The notes below the pieces were generated by a model that ran no database searches, was not told the origin of the DNA, and was given only the letters and a program-made list of their open reading frames with translations. Shown here piece by piece: positions 16,012-26,658 of a stretch of 50,074 nucleotides of DNA. A program made the translations under genes and the position numbers. Positions within the stretch are counted from its first letter, which is position 1; each line of letters opens with the position of its first letter. This DNA is from Reyranella sp. (lineage in GTDB: Bacteria; Pseudomonadota; Alphaproteobacteria; Reyranellales; Reyranellaceae): contig NZ_SCUT01000041.1 in the NCBI RefSeq assembly GCF_004297265.1, forward strand, positions 1-50,074, given 5' to 3'.

Positions 16012-16665
16012 ATGCTGACGCTCGTTTCCTTCGACCTCTGTCCTTATGTGCAACGCGCGGCCATCGCGCTGGCCGAGAAGGGGATTCCCTTCGAGCGGCG
16101 TGATGTCGACCTTGCCGACAAGCCGGGGTGGTTCAAGGCGATCTCGCCGCTCGGCAAGGTGCCGCTTCTGCAAGTCGACGGTGAGGTACTCTTCGAAAGC
16201 GCCGTCATCGTCGAATATCTCGATGAGACTCGCGGCCCGAAGCTTCATCCCCAGGACGCCCTCGTGCGGGCAAGGCATCGCGCGTGGATGGAGTTCGGCT
16301 CGTCGATCCTGGCCGACATCTGGACCGTGGAAACGACGCCGGACCAGGCGACCTTCCAGGCCAAGGCCCGGATCTTGCGCGAGAAGTTCGTGCGCCTCGA
16401 AGGAGAACTCGGGGTGGGGCCGTGGTTCACGGGCGAGCGCTTCAGTTTGGTCGATGCGGTCTTCGCGCCGGCTTTCCGCTACTTCGACGTCTTCGACCGC
16501 TTCATCGATCTCGGCGTGTTCGAGGGCCTGCCGAAGGTGCAGACCTGGCGACAGGCGCTGGCGGCCCGGCCGTCGGTCCGAGACGCCGTTGCGGCCGATT
16601 ACGAGGCCAGGCTGGAGGCCTTTCTGCGTCGCCAGCCGTCCTGGCTGGCCAGGCACCTGCACTGA
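16012..16665 (+). CDS. Glutathione S-transferase family protein
   Basis: A 217-residue cytosolic GST. The N-terminal thioredoxin-like domain starts LTLVSFDLCPYVQRAAIAL with Cys10 as the likely catalytic residue (an omega/beta-like C-P-Y motif). It has the cis-Pro segment GKVPLLQVDG and glutathione-binding ESAVIVEYLDE. An all-helical C-terminal domain follows (about residues 85-205, including FSLVDAVFAPAFRYF, the N-capping S-x-x-D motif). GGAG lies seven bases before the ATG. It is divergent from MarR and almost certainly under its control. Possible roles are detoxification or dehydroascorbate/thiol reduction. Confidence 0.92.
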   Translation: MLTLVSFDLCPYVQRAAIALAEKGIPFERRDVDLADKPGWFKAISPLGKVPLLQVDGEVLFESAVIVEYLDETRGPKLHPQDALVRARHRAWMEFGSSILADIWTVETTPDQATFQAKARILREKFVRLEGELGVGPWFTGERFSLVDAVFAPAFRYFDVFDRFIDLGVFEGLPKVQTWRQALAARPSVRDAVAADYEARLEAFLRRQPSWLARHLH

Positions 16666-16758
16666 CCGGGTGACGGCGGGCGGGCTTGTGCGCGGGGGAG
16701 CCCGGTGACAGCATCGGTGAAGATCACAGCGTCCCCGTTGTCGGCCGAGGAGACTCCC

Positions 16759-17061
16759 ATGGAAGTCGATGGTCTTGTCACGGCATTGGAGCGGATCGAA
16801 CATGCCGCCCGGGATTTCATGCATCCGGCCCACAAGTCGGATGCGCCATCCGTACTGCTGGACGTGCTGGCGGAATGCGGGCGCGCCCTCGGGCATCCCT
16901 ATGCCATCGATCCCGGCCTGGACGATGCGCGCAACGAGGCGTCGCGGCACTGCGCCGCCGTCCAGGAAAACCTGTCTGCCGTCATGGAGGAGATCCGCCA
17001 GCTCCATATGACGGTGAGCGGGTTGCTGCCGTCGCTGGTACGGATCGCCGATCGCGAGTGA
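16759..17061 (+). CDS. Small helical hypothetical protein
   Basis: The ATG at 16759 has GAGGAG six bases upstream, giving 100 residues; a GTG at 16705 would add 18. The product is predicted almost wholly helical (LVTALERIEHAARDFM, VLLDVLAECGRALGH, NLSAVMEEIRQLHMTVSGL) and has no signal or membrane segment. It lies after the GST gene on the same strand with a 93-base gap. I recognise no family. Confidence 0.6.
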   Translation: MEVDGLVTALERIEHAARDFMHPAHKSDAPSVLLDVLAECGRALGHPYAIDPGLDDARNEASRHCAAVQENLSAVMEEIRQLHMTVSGLLPSLVRIADRE

Positions 17062-17080
17062 GGCGATCGCGAGAGACATG

Positions 17081-17106
17081 AAAAAGCCGGGGACAAGCCC
17101 CGGCTT
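17081..17106 (-). terminator. Rho-independent terminator of rpoD
   Basis: On the minus strand the stem AAGCCGGGG/CCCCGGCTT is followed by a run of T (17085-17081). It lies 23 nt after the rpoD stop codon. Confidence 0.88.
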
Positions 17107-17128
17107 CGATCTCCGATCGCGGTCTTTC

Positions 17129-19147
17129 TCAGCCCTCGTCGAGGAAGCTGCGCAGCATGCGCGAGCGGCTCGGATGCTTCAGCTTGCGCAGGGCCTTGGC
17201 TTCGATCTGGCGGATACGCTCGCGGGTGACCGAGAACTGCTGGCCGACCTCCTCCAGTGTGTGGTCGGTGTTCATGCCGATGCCGAAGCGCATGCGCAGC
17301 ACGCGCTCCTCGCGTGGCGTGAGCGTCGCCAGGACTCGCGTCGTGCTTTCGCGCAGGTTGCCCTGGATCGCCGCCTCGAGCGGGATGACGGCGTTCTTGT
17401 CCTCGATGAAGTCTCCGAGATGGCTGTCCTCCTCGTCGCCGATCGGCGTTTCGAGGGAGATCGGTTCCTTGGCGATCTTCAGGACCTTGCGCACCTTCTC
17501 GAGCGGCATGCCGAGCTTTTCGGCCAGCTCCTCGGGTTGCGGCTCGCGGCCGATCTCGTGCAGCATCTGGCGGCTGGTGCGGACCAGCTTGTTGATGGTC
17601 TCGATCATGTGCACGGGGATGCGGATGGTGCGCGCCTGGTCGGCGATCGACCGCGTGATGGCCTGGCGGATCCACCACGTGGCGTAGGTCGAGAACTTGT
17701 AGCCCCGGCGGTACTCGAACTTGTCGACCGCCTTCATCAGGCCGATGTTGCCTTCCTGGATGAGGTCGAGGAACTGCAGGCCGCGGTTCGTGTACTTCTT
17801 GGCGATCGAGATCACGAGGCGCAGGTTGGCCTCGATCATCTCCTTTTTCGCCCGCATCATCTCGCGCTCGCCGTCCTGGACGGTCTTGCACATGCGGCGG
17901 AACTCGAAGATCGGCGCGCCGCAGTGATCGGAGATGTCCTTGATCTCGGACCGGATCTTCTCGATCTCGGGCGCGCGCTTCTTGGCAAAATCCTTCCAGC
18001 CCCGGCCGGACAGCTTGCCGACCTTCTCGAGCCAGTTGGGATCGATCTCGTGCGTGAGATAATTTTCGAGGAAATCCTGCCGCGAGATGCGGAAGCTCTC
18101 GGCCGTGCGCAGCAGCTTGCCCTCAAGCATCATCAGCTTGCGGTTGAGGTCGTACAGCGACAGCTTGAGCTGCTCGATGCGGGCGGCGTTGATGTGCACC
18201 GTCCGCACCAGCTCGACGATCTTCTTGCGATGCTTCTCGTAGCTCTTCTCGAAGTCGGCGCTGGGCTTCTGGCCGCGCGCGAGCGTCGACAGGCGCCGGT
18301 TCTGCACCTTCGACATCTCGATATAGACTTTGTAGATCTTGGTGAGGGTGCGCAGTACCTCGGGCTTGAGCTTCTCCTCGAGCGCCGACAGGGAGAGGGC
18401 GTTCTCGTCATCCTCCTCGGCCCCTTCCGCTGCAGGCGCCTCGCCGCCTTCGCCGTTCACCGCCGGTGGCGCCGGACGCACCAGCTTCGGCATCATGGCC
18501 GGGCGCGGCATCGGGGGCGCGGCGGGAGCGGCCGCTGCCGCGTTCACGCCCTTGCCCTCGCCGGGGGCGCCGCCGCCCTGGGTTGCCTCGAGGTCGATCA
18601 CGTCACGCAGCAGGATGCGGCCTTCGTTGATCGCGTCGCGCCAGTGTAGCAGCGCCGTGATCGTCATCGGGCTCTCGCAGATGCCGCCGATCATCTTGTC
18701 CTGGCCGGCCTCGATGCGCTTGGCGATCTCGATCTCGCCCTCGCGGCTCAGCAACTCGACGCTGCCCATCTCGCGCAGGTACATGCGGACGGGATCGTCG
18801 GTGCGCCCGAGCTCCTCATCCTCGCCCGTCGCCTCGGCGGCGACCACCGCCGTCTTGGCCGGTTCAGCCTGCGTCGCAGAGGCAGTGTCTTCCGGCTCCT
18901 CGGCCTCGACGACATTGACCCCGGCCTCGGACAGCATCGCCATCGTGTCCTCGATCTGCTCGGAGGACACTTCGTCGGGCGGCAGGGCGGCGTTCAGCTC
19001 GTCATAGGTGACGTAGCCCCGCTCCTTGCCCTTCTGGACGAGTTTCTTGAGTTCGGCGCCAAGGGAGTCGAGCAGAGGGGCATCGGGTCCCTCCTCGCGG
19101 GCGTCGGTGGCTTCGGGCTGCGCTACGGTCGCGGTTTTGGTCGCCAT
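17129..19147 (-). CDS. rpoD: RNA polymerase primary sigma factor (sigma-70)
   Basis: A 672-residue housekeeping sigma factor. Region 1.1 is near residues 25-85 ([20 protein letters not shown]), and an acidic, Ala/Pro-rich insert lies near 170-240. Region 1.2 is [21 protein letters not shown] long non-conserved region typical of proteobacterial RpoD precedes regions 2.1-2.4 ([55 protein letters not shown]). Region 3 begins [15 protein letters not shown], and region 4.2 ends the protein ([20 protein letters not shown]). It follows dnaG on the same strand, the classic macromolecular-synthesis arrangement, with a 166-base gap that may hold its own promoter. A strong terminator follows. Confidence 0.98.
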   Translation of the reverse strand: MATKTATVAQPEATDAREEGPDAPLLDSLGAELKKLVQKGKERGYVTYDELNAALPPDEVSSEQIEDTMAMLSEAGVNVVEAEEPEDTASATQAEPAKTAVVAAEATGEDEELGRTDDPVRMYLREMGSVELLSREGEIEIAKRIEAGQDKMIGGICESPMTITALLHWRDAINEGRILLRDVIDLEATQGGGAPGEGKGVNAAAAAPAAPPMPRPAMMPKLVRPAPPAVNGEGGEAPAAEGAEEDDENALSLSALEEKLKPEVLRTLTKIYKVYIEMSKVQNRRLSTLARGQKPSADFEKSYEKHRKKIVELVRTVHINAARIEQLKLSLYDLNRKLMMLEGKLLRTAESFRISRQDFLENYLTHEIDPNWLEKVGKLSGRGWKDFAKKRAPEIEKIRSEIKDISDHCGAPIFEFRRMCKTVQDGEREMMRAKKEMIEANLRLVISIAKKYTNRGLQFLDLIQEGNIGLMKAVDKFEYRRGYKFSTYATWWIRQAITRSIADQARTIRIPVHMIETINKLVRTSRQMLHEIGREPQPEELAEKLGMPLEKVRKVLKIAKEPISLETPIGDEEDSHLGDFIEDKNAVIPLEAAIQGNLRESTTRVLATLTPREERVLRMRFGIGMNTDHTLEEVGQQFSVTRERIRQIEAKALRKLKHPSRSRMLRSFLDEG

Positions 19148-19313
19148 TTACTCAAATCCTTGGGTGCGACAAACGGAGAGAACGGCCAAAGGGCCGTTAT
19201 TTGGCTGCAAGAAGGGGAGGCGGGAGGGCGGCCCCGCAAAAACTACCCTTCTACTATATGGGGCTTCAGTGCAAGCAGCGATAGGGGCAAGCCCCTGAAT
19301 CTGCGCGGCCCCG

Positions 19314-21194
19314 TTATATGGCATTGGATTCGATGTTTTCGCGCCGCATGCGATCGAGGATGGCCTGGAGTCGCTGCAAATTCTCTTCGGACATGTCTTC
19401 CGCAAGGGCCTCCTCGGCCCGTTTCAGTTCCTCCGGGCCGCCCTGGAGGTGGCTGAGATGGCGCGCCGCGCGGCGCCACTGGCCGACCCAGCCGTCGGTA
19501 TCGGCCGGATCGTCGCGGAAGGCCTCGCGGGCCTTGGCCTGGGCGGCGGCGGCCAGACGGCCGAGCCCGATCCGTTCGAGGTGCTGTGCGATCAGCTGCG
19601 CCTCGAGAGAGGGGTCGCCCGCCGCCTCGTCGGCAGCCGGGTCCACCCCTGAAGGGACCAGCGAAAGGGCATCCAGCAGCCCGCTGCGCAGCCGGGCGAG
19701 TTCGGGATGGCCGATCGGCAGGGACGCCAGGTCCTCCGCCAGGACGTGGAGCAGGGCGGGCCGCTCGATCAGGGCGCCCAGCAGGACCCGCTCCTGGCGG
19801 GAGCCATCGAGCCCCTCTCCGGCCCGGCGGGCTGCGGATCCTGCGGCAAAGGGCGCGGGCTCGGGATCGCCAGGACGACGAAACGGCTTGCGGCCGCCCC
19901 CGCCGGGCTGCCAGGCCGGCGCCTCCGGCCGGCGCATCCGGTTCAGCCGGTTGCGCATCTCCGTGCGGTAATACTCGCGGACCATGGGGTCGGCGATCTC
20001 GGCCACCCGCTGTTCGACGCTGCGCTGCAGGCTGGCCCGCCGTTCCGGCGTATCGGTCGATTTGCCCTCGATTTCCAGTTCCCAAACCACGTCGGACAGC
20101 GGCCGTGCGAGGTCGAGCACACGACGTACCGCCTCGGGCCCACGCGTCCGGACCAGGCTGTCGGGATCCTCGCCGGCCGGCAGGGTCAGGAACCGCAGGC
20201 TCTTGCCGGGGCGCAGCAGGGGCAGGGCCCGCTCGGCGGCACGGGAGGCGGCGCGACGGCCGGCATTGTCGCCGTCGAAACAGAGATAGGGTTCATCGGC
20301 CAGCTTCCAGAGCTCGGCCAGCTGGCCCTCGGTGAGGGCGGTTCCGAGCGGCGCCACGGCGCCCGTGAAGCCAGCACCATGCAGGGCGATTACGTCCATG
20401 TAGCCCTCGGCGACGATGACCGGCTGGTCCTTGGTCGCGGCCTGCCGTGCCCGGTCGAGGCAGTAGAGGTTTGCGCCCTTGTGGAAGAGCGGCGTCTCCG
20501 GCGAATTCAGGTACTTGGGCTCGCCAACACCCATGACCCGGCCGCCGAAGGCGATGGCCCGGCCGCGGCGGTCGTTGATGACGAACATCACGCGACCGCG
20601 GAAACGGTCATAGGGTTCGCGCCCGTCCTCGGGCTGGATGGCGAGCCCGGCCTCGACGATCTTCTCGATCGGTACGTTCTCGCGTTTGAGGGCGGCGATG
20701 ACGCCGTCGCGCGAATCCGGGGCGAAGCCCAGGCGGAAGTCGTCGATCACGACGTCGGAAAGTCCACGCCCCCTCAGGTAGTCGAGTCCCTGGCGGCCCA
20801 CGGGAAGGCGGAGCTGCTTCTGGAACCAGAGGGCGGCCAGCTCGACGACCTGTTGCAGCGTGGCCGCCCGGTCGGCGCGCTCGCGCTCCGCGGGAGTCGC
20901 GCGCGGCACCGGCAGGTTGACCTCACGGGCGAGCTTCTCGACCGATTCGGGGAAGGAAAGCCCCTCGGTCTTCATGACGAAGCCCACGGCGTCGCCGTGC
21001 TCGCCGCAGCCGAAGCAGTGGTAGAAGCCCTTCTTGTCGTTGACCGTGAAGGACGGCGACTTCTCGTTGTGGAAGGGGCACAGGCCAGCATACTCGGCGC
21101 CCGACCGGCGCTTCAGCGATACCTTCCGGCCGACAATGTCGGACAGGCTGAGGCGCGCGCGCAGTTCGTCGAGGAAGCCCGGAGGGAAGGCCAT
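19314..21194 (-). CDS. dnaG: DNA primase
   Basis: A 626-residue primase that makes RNA primers at the replication fork. The N-terminal zinc ribbon is visible as CPFHNEKSPSF (C39, H42) and FYHCFGCGEHGD (C60, C63). The RNA-polymerase core carries GRVMFVINDRRGRAIAFGGR and the TOPRIM motifs VIVAEGYMDVIAL (catalytic Glu) and CFDGDNAG (the D-x-D-like acidic pair). The C-terminal third is helical and probably binds DnaB helicase. It lies upstream of rpoD on the same strand. Its start is close to an inverted repeat in the 236-base gap shared with the yqeY-like gene. Confidence 0.98.
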   Translation of the reverse strand: MAFPPGFLDELRARLSLSDIVGRKVSLKRRSGAEYAGLCPFHNEKSPSFTVNDKKGFYHCFGCGEHGDAVGFVMKTEGLSFPESVEKLAREVNLPVPRATPAERERADRAATLQQVVELAALWFQKQLRLPVGRQGLDYLRGRGLSDVVIDDFRLGFAPDSRDGVIAALKRENVPIEKIVEAGLAIQPEDGREPYDRFRGRVMFVINDRRGRAIAFGGRVMGVGEPKYLNSPETPLFHKGANLYCLDRARQAATKDQPVIVAEGYMDVIALHGAGFTGAVAPLGTALTEGQLAELWKLADEPYLCFDGDNAGRRAASRAAERALPLLRPGKSLRFLTLPAGEDPDSLVRTRGPEAVRRVLDLARPLSDVVWELEIEGKSTDTPERRASLQRSVEQRVAEIADPMVREYYRTEMRNRLNRMRRPEAPAWQPGGGGRKPFRRPGDPEPAPFAAGSAARRAGEGLDGSRQERVLLGALIERPALLHVLAEDLASLPIGHPELARLRSGLLDALSLVPSGVDPAADEAAGDPSLEAQLIAQHLERIGLGRLAAAAQAKAREAFRDDPADTDGWVGQWRRAARHLSHLQGGPEELKRAEEALAEDMSEENLQRLQAILDRMRRENIESNAI

Positions 21195-21217
21195 GCCTCA
21201 AATATGTAAGGTGCGCT

Positions 21218-21242
21218 CGACATAATATGTAGAGATATGTCG
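21218..21242. promoter_or_regulatory. Inverted repeat and ATATGT repeats upstream of dnaG
   Basis: CGACATA and TATGTCG (21218-21224 and 21236-21242) form a 7-bp dyad separated by 11 bases. The hexamer ATATGT occurs three times (21202, 21225, 21235). The site lies about 25-50 bases before the dnaG start, where a promoter is expected. The rest of the 21195-21430 gap shows no gene I trust. Confidence 0.35.
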
Positions 21243-21430
21243 GGTGGACTGGACATTCTTCTCCACTGGCAGTGGATCAAGTTCCAGACCGCTCTCCAGG
21301 AGGCCCAAGGCGTCTCTGTGGAGCGCGCCAATCCAGTGGCGCCTCATGAGTTCTTGTCTTTTCTGCATCGTGCGGGCTCTCGCGCCTCAGAAGGCGCTGC
21401 CGCCCGTCGCCGCCGTTTTGGTGCGTCGGG

Positions 21431-21889
21431 CTAGCCGGCGAGAGCCTTTTTCACCGCGGCCGACGCCTTGGCGAAGTCCATCTGGCCGGCATACTTGGCC
21501 TTCAGGCCGGCCATGACGCCGCCCATGTCCTTGATCGAGGTGGCGCCGGCGGCGGCGATGGCCTCGCGCACGGCGGCCTCGACGGCGACCTCGTCCATCT
21601 GCTGCGGCAGGAAGCGCTCGATGACGGCGATCTCGGCCTTTTCCTTCTCCGCCAGGTCGGTGCGCCCGCCCTTTTCATAGAGCGCGATCGATTCATTCCG
21701 CTGCTTGATCATGCCTTGCATCATGGACAGGATCTTGTCGTCGGCCACGCCCTCGCGGCTGGCCTCGGTGCGGGCGGCGATGTCGACGTCCTTGAGCTTG
21801 GCCAGGATGAGCCGAATCGTGCCCAGCGCCGCCTGATCCTTGGCGCGCATGGCCTCTTTCATCGCTTCGGTCAGTTTCTCGCGCAGCAT
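21431..21889 (-). CDS. GatB/YqeY domain-containing protein
   Basis: A 152-residue protein of the YqeY family: MLREKLTEAMKEAMRAKDQ, TIRLILAKLKDVDIAAR, MIKQRNESIALYEKGGRTDL, ERFLPQQMDEV, and a C-terminal IKDMGGVMAGLKAKYAGQMD, all classical for the family. The domain matches the tail of GatB, which presents tRNA to the amidotransferase; the stand-alone protein's role is not established. YqeY next to dnaG-rpoD is a recurrent arrangement in alphaproteobacteria. Divergent from carA. Confidence 0.93.
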   Translation of the reverse strand: MLREKLTEAMKEAMRAKDQAALGTIRLILAKLKDVDIAARTEASREGVADDKILSMMQGMIKQRNESIALYEKGGRTDLAEKEKAEIAVIERFLPQQMDEVAVEAAVREAIAAAGATSIKDMGGVMAGLKAKYAGQMDFAKASAAVKKALAG

Positions 21890-22114
21890 CGCTTGGGTCC
21901 CGTTGGTTCGCCGGAAGGCTAAGGGGCGGAAACTAATCGCCTCAGCCGCTGTTGGCAAAGCAAATAAGTTATTGAAATAGCTTAGAAATTGGCTGCCTTC
22001 GGTGCCTTGACCCTCTGCGGCAGCTTGGTTACAACCCGCCCGGCTTGCCGATCGCCTCGCCCATGCTGGGTCCGGGGCGAGGCCGCGCGAGCCGCACGAA
22101 CGGGCAAAATCATC

Positions 22115-23299
22115 ATGACTTCACCTAAGACCGCCGGCGCGAACGACGCCGCGCCGCGTTGGGCCACGGCCGCGCTGGTGCTGGCCGACGGCACGGTCTT
22201 CTGGGGCAAGGGAGTGGGCGCCGCCGGCCATGCCGTGGGCGAGGTCTGCTTCAACACCTCGATGACCGGGTACCAGGAGATCATCACCGATCCCTCCTAT
22301 GCCGGCCAGATCATCACCTTCACCTTTCCGCATATCGGCAACGTCGGCACGAATCTCGAGGATATCGAGACGATCACGCCGGCCGCGCGTGGCGTCGTCC
22401 TGCGCGGCGACATCACCGAGCCCGCCAACTGGCGGTCGGTGAAGCCGCTCAACGACTGGCTGAGGAGCCACAATCTGCCGGGTATCTGCGACGTCGACAC
22501 GCGCGCCATCACGCGCCGCATCCGCGACGGCGGCCCGCCCAACGGCGTGGTCGTGCATGCGCCGGACGGGAAGTTCGACATTCCGAAGATGCGCCAGATC
22601 GCCCTGGACTGGCCGGGTCTCGACGGCATGGACCTGGCCCTCGAGGTCACGACCAAGCAGACCTACGATTGGGACGAGACCAAGTGGGCGCTGGGCAAAG
22701 GCTACGGCAAGCTCATCAAGCCGAAGTATCACGTCGTCGCGGTCGACTACGGCGCCAAGCGCAACATCCTGCGCTGTCTCGCCAACACCGGCTGCAAGGT
22801 CACGGTGGTGCCGGCCACGGCCACGGCCGAGGACATCCTGCGTCACAAGCCCGACGGCGTCTTCCTGTCCAACGGCCCCGGCGATCCGGCAGCGACCGCG
22901 GTCTATGCCTCGCCCGCCATCCAGGCCGTGCTCGACAGGAAGGTGCCGCTGTTCGGCATCTGCCTCGGCCACCAGATCCTGGCGCTGACGCTCGGCGGCA
23001 AGACCCGCAAGATGGCGCGCGGCCATCGCGGCGCCAACCAGCCGGTCAAGGACCTGACGACCGGCAAGGTCGAGATCACGTCGCAGAACCACGGCTTCTG
23101 CGTCATCCCCGAATCGCTGCCCGAGAACACCGAGGTGACGCACGTCTCGCTGTTCGACGGCATCAATGAAGGCCTGCGCTGCACCGACAAGCCGGCCTTC
23201 TCGGTCCAGTATCACCCCGAAGCCTCGCCCGGCCCGACCGACAGCCACTATCTCTTCGACCGGTTCGTCGAGATGATCGACAAGAGCAAGGGCAAGTGA
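22115..23299 (+). CDS. carA: Carbamoyl-phosphate synthase small subunit
   Basis: The glutamine amidotransferase subunit that supplies ammonia to CarB for arginine and pyrimidine synthesis. The N-terminal CPSase small domain has ALVLADGTVFWGKGVG, FNTSMTGYQEIITDPSYAGQ and GICDVDTRAITRRIR. The class I glutaminase domain has the nucleophile in FGICLGHQIL (Cys283) and the His/Glu pair in VQYHPEASPGP. Length 394 residues is normal. The start ATG is inferred from family length; its ribosome-binding site is weak. carB follows nine bases after the stop. Confidence 0.97.
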   Translation: MTSPKTAGANDAAPRWATAALVLADGTVFWGKGVGAAGHAVGEVCFNTSMTGYQEIITDPSYAGQIITFTFPHIGNVGTNLEDIETITPAARGVVLRGDITEPANWRSVKPLNDWLRSHNLPGICDVDTRAITRRIRDGGPPNGVVVHAPDGKFDIPKMRQIALDWPGLDGMDLALEVTTKQTYDWDETKWALGKGYGKLIKPKYHVVAVDYGAKRNILRCLANTGCKVTVVPATATAEDILRHKPDGVFLSNGPGDPAATAVYASPAIQAVLDRKVPLFGICLGHQILALTLGGKTRKMARGHRGANQPVKDLTTGKVEITSQNHGFCVIPESLPENTEVTHVSLFDGINEGLRCTDKPAFSVQYHPEASPGPTDSHYLFDRFVEMIDKSKGK

Positions 23300-23308
23300 C
23301 AGGTAATC

Positions 23309-26300
23309 ATGCCCAAGCGCACTGACATCAAATCCATCCTCGTCATCGGCGCCGGCCCGATCGTCATCGGTCAGGCCTGCGAGTTCGACTATTCCGGCGT
23401 CCAGGCCTGCAAGGCGCTGAAGGACGAGGGCTATCGCGTCATTCTGATCAACTCCAACCCGGCCACGATCATGACCGATCCCGGCCTGGTCGACGCGACC
23501 TATGTCGAGCCGATCACGCCCGACTTCGTGGCGCGCATCATCGAGAAGGAAAAGCCCGACGCCATCCTGCCGACCATGGGCGGCCAGACGGCGCTCAACA
23601 CGGCGATGGCACTGCATCGTGACGGGCGGCTCAAGACGTACGGCGTCGAGCTGATCGGCGCCAATGCCGAGGCCATCGACAAGGCCGAGGACCGGCTGCT
23701 GTTCCGCGACGCCATGACGAAGATCGGGCTCGAATGCCCCAAGAGCGAGGTCGTGCACAATCGCGAGGAGGCGACGACGGCGCTCGAGCGCGTCGGCCTG
23801 CCGGCAATCATCCGCCCGTCCTTCACCCTGGGCGGCACCGGCGGCGGCATCGCCTACAACCGCGACGAATATTTCGAGATCGTGGCCGGCGGCGTCGACG
23901 CCTCGCCGGTCGGCGAGGTGCTGGTCGAGGAATCCGTGCTCGGCTGGAAAGAGTACGAGATGGAGGTCGTGCGCGACCGCAACGACAACTGCATCATCAT
24001 CTGCTCGATCGAGAACGTCGATCCGATGGGCGTGCATACCGGCGATTCGGTGACTGTCGCGCCGGCGCTGACGCTCACCGACAAGGAATACCAGATCATG
24101 CGCGATGCCTCGATCGCGTGCCTGCGCGAGATCGGCGTCGATACCGGCGGCTCGAACGTGCAGTTCGCCGTCGATCCGGCGACCGGCCGCATGGTCGTGA
24201 TCGAGATGAATCCGCGCGTCTCGCGTTCCTCGGCGCTGGCGTCGAAGGCGACGGGCTTCCCGATCGCCAAGGTGGCGGCACGTCTGGCCGTGGGCTACAC
24301 GCTCGATGAACTCCTGAACGACATCACCGGCGAGACGCCGGCCTCGTTCGAACCGACGATCGACTATGTCGTCACCAAGATGCCGCGCTTCGCCTTCGAG
24401 AAATTCCCTGGCGCCGAAGCCCTGCTCAACACGTCGATGAAGAGCGTCGGCGAAGCCATGTCCATCGGCCGGACGTTCCAGGAGTCGCTCCAGAAGGCGC
24501 TGCGTTCGATGGAGACGGGCCTCACCGGCCTGAACGAAGTCGAGATCAAGGGCGCGCCCGACAAGTCCGCCATCGCCGGCGCGCTGGCCCTGCCGACGCC
24601 TGACCGCATCCTGGTGATCGCCCAGGCCTTCCGCCACGGCCTCACCGTGGAGGAGATCGCCCGGGCGTCCAAGTACGAGCCGTGGTTCCTGCGCCAGATC
24701 GAGCAGCTCGTCGCCATCGAAGCGAGCGTCCGGAAGGAAGGCCTGCCCAAGGACGCCAAGGCGTTCTTCGACCTCAAGAAGAAGGGCTTCTCGGACGAGC
24801 GGCTGGGCGAACTCACGAAGCAGCCGGCGGCCAGCGTGGCGAAGAAGCGCCGCGCGCTCGGCGTCCGCCCGGTCTTCAAGCGCATCGACACCTGCGCCGC
24901 CGAGTTCGAATCGCGCACGCCCTACCTCTATTCCTGCTACGAGGGCGACGGCGTGCGGCCTGCCGAGTGCGAGTCGCAGCCGACCGACCGGCGCAAGGTC
25001 ATCATCCTGGGCGGCGGTCCCAACCGCATCGGCCAGGGTATCGAGTTCGACTATTGCTGCGTCCACGCCGTCTACGCCCTGCGCGAGGCCGGCTACGAGA
25101 CCATCATGGTCAACTGCAATCCCGAGACCGTGTCGACCGACTATGACACGGCTGACCGGCTCTACTTCGAGCCGCTGACCGCCGAGGACGTGATCGAGCT
25201 GGTCGAGGTCGAGCGCTCGAAAGGCGAGCTGCTGGGTCTCATCGTGCAGTTCGGCGGCCAGACGCCGCTCAAGCTCGCCAAGCCGCTCGAGGCCGCGGGA
25301 ATCCCGATTTTGGGCACGTCGCCCGACGCCATCGACCTCGCCGAGGACCGCGAGCGCTTCCAGAAGCTGATCCAGGAGCTGAAGCTCCGCCAGCCCGACA
25401 ACGGCACGGCGACGTCGCAGGAGAAGGCGATCGAGATCGCCGAGAGGATCGGCTATCCGGTGGTGATTCGCCCGTCCTACGTGCTGGGCGGTCGTGCCAT
25501 GCAGATCGTCTACGATCGCGCGGCGATCGAGCGCTACATGCGCGACGCCGTGAAGGTCTCGGGTAGCAATCCCGTGCTGATCGATTCGTACCTGCGCGAT
25601 GCCATCGAGGTCGACGTCGATGCCCTGGCCGACAAGGACCAGAACGTCTTCGTCGCCGGCATCATGGAGCACATCGAGGAGGCGGGAATCCATTCCGGCG
25701 ATTCGGCCTGCTCGCTGCCGCCTTATTCCCTGTCGTCCAGGATCATGGCCGAGATCGCGCGGCAGACCGAGGCGATGGCCAAGGCGTTGCACGTCGTCGG
25801 CCTGATGAACGTGCAGTTCGCCGTGAAGGACGGCGACGTCTACGTGCTGGAGGTCAATCCGCGTGCCAGCCGTACCGTGCCGTTCGTCGCCAAGGCGACC
25901 GGCCAGCCGATCGCCAAGTTCGCGGCCCGCCTGATGGTCGGCGAGGCGCTGAAGTCGCTCGGCATCAAGAAGGCGAAGGGCAAGCACATCGCGGTCAAGG
26001 AGGCGGTGTTTCCCTTCGCGCGCTTCCCCGGCGTCGACATCATCCTGGGGCCCGAGATGCGCTCGACGGGCGAGGTCATGGGTCTCGACATGGACTTCGG
26101 CCGTGCGTTCGCAAAGTCGCAGCTCGGCGCCGGCAGCAAGGTGCCGGTCGAGGGCGTGGTGTTCGTCTCGGTCAAGGACCAGGACAAGCAGGCCATGGTG
26201 AAGCCGGTGAAGCGCCTGGTCGATCTGGGTTTCAAGGTGGTGGCGACCCGCGGCACGGCGGAATTCCTGCACAAGCACGGTATCGAGGCGCAGCAGGTCA

Positions 26301-26554
26301 ACAAGGTGCTTCAGGGCCGGCCGCACATCGTCGACCTCATGAAGGACGGCAAGGTGCAGCTCGTCTTCAATACGGTCGACGGCGCGGGCGCCTTGACCGA
26401 CAGCTTCACGCTCCGGCGCACCGCCCTGATGCACAAGATTGCCTACTATACGACGGTCGCCGGCGCCAAGGCGGCGGTCGAGGGCATTGCTGCGGTAAAG
26501 GAGGGCGCCCTCGACGTGGCGCCGCTGCAATCCTACTTCAAGACTGCCTTCTAG
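23309..26554 (+). CDS. carB: Carbamoyl-phosphate synthase large subunit
   Basis: A 1081-residue synthetase with two ATP-grasp halves. The first half has [34 protein letters not shown] and [17 protein letters not shown]. The second has [34 protein letters not shown] and [18 protein letters not shown] central oligomerisation domain and a C-terminal MGS-like regulatory domain ([33 protein letters not shown]) are present. It uses bicarbonate, ammonia from CarA and two ATP. It forms an operon with carA. The long open frame on the opposite strand is a codon-bias artefact. Confidence 0.98.
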   Translation: MPKRTDIKSILVIGAGPIVIGQACEFDYSGVQACKALKDEGYRVILINSNPATIMTDPGLVDATYVEPITPDFVARIIEKEKPDAILPTMGGQTALNTAMALHRDGRLKTYGVELIGANAEAIDKAEDRLLFRDAMTKIGLECPKSEVVHNREEATTALERVGLPAIIRPSFTLGGTGGGIAYNRDEYFEIVAGGVDASPVGEVLVEESVLGWKEYEMEVVRDRNDNCIIICSIENVDPMGVHTGDSVTVAPALTLTDKEYQIMRDASIACLREIGVDTGGSNVQFAVDPATGRMVVIEMNPRVSRSSALASKATGFPIAKVAARLAVGYTLDELLNDITGETPASFEPTIDYVVTKMPRFAFEKFPGAEALLNTSMKSVGEAMSIGRTFQESLQKALRSMETGLTGLNEVEIKGAPDKSAIAGALALPTPDRILVIAQAFRHGLTVEEIARASKYEPWFLRQIEQLVAIEASVRKEGLPKDAKAFFDLKKKGFSDERLGELTKQPAASVAKKRRALGVRPVFKRIDTCAAEFESRTPYLYSCYEGDGVRPAECESQPTDRRKVIILGGGPNRIGQGIEFDYCCVHAVYALREAGYETIMVNCNPETVSTDYDTADRLYFEPLTAEDVIELVEVERSKGELLGLIVQFGGQTPLKLAKPLEAAGIPILGTSPDAIDLAEDRERFQKLIQELKLRQPDNGTATSQEKAIEIAERIGYPVVIRPSYVLGGRAMQIVYDRAAIERYMRDAVKVSGSNPVLIDSYLRDAIEVDVDALADKDQNVFVAGIMEHIEEAGIHSGDSACSLPPYSLSSRIMAEIARQTEAMAKALHVVGLMNVQFAVKDGDVYVLEVNPRASRTVPFVAKATGQPIAKFAARLMVGEALKSLGIKKAKGKHIAVKEAVFPFARFPGVDIILGPEMRSTGEVMGLDMDFGRAFAKSQLGAGSKVPVEGVVFVSVKDQDKQAMVKPVKRLVDLGFKVVATRGTAEFLHKHGIEAQQVNKVLQGRPHIVDLMKDGKVQLVFNTVDGAGALTDSFTLRRTALMHKIAYYTTVAGAKAAVEGIAAVKEGALDVAPLQSYFKTAF

Positions 26555-26658
26555 GCCCTTTCACCTCCGCTCCCGCCCGCAACGCGCCGGACTGCACTCC
26601 GTTTCCGGCTGCGTTGTTGGGCGTTGACGCCGTACGAGTGATCAAGGACGATTTGGAA

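Noticed and set aside
17078..18649. 523-codon plus-strand frame opposite rpoD
   Set aside because: Shadow frame; rpoD is unambiguous on the minus strand.
21237..21434. Plus-strand 65-codon frame between dnaG and the yqeY-like gene
   Set aside because: No ribosome-binding site, Arg/Ala-rich tail and overlap with the end of the yqeY-like gene; I treat it as chance.
22121..26530. Antisense open frame of 1469 codons opposite carB
   Set aside because: carAB on the plus strand is certain; the long opposite frame arises from strong third-position G/C bias, and its translation is Asp/His/Arg/Leu-rich with no domain.
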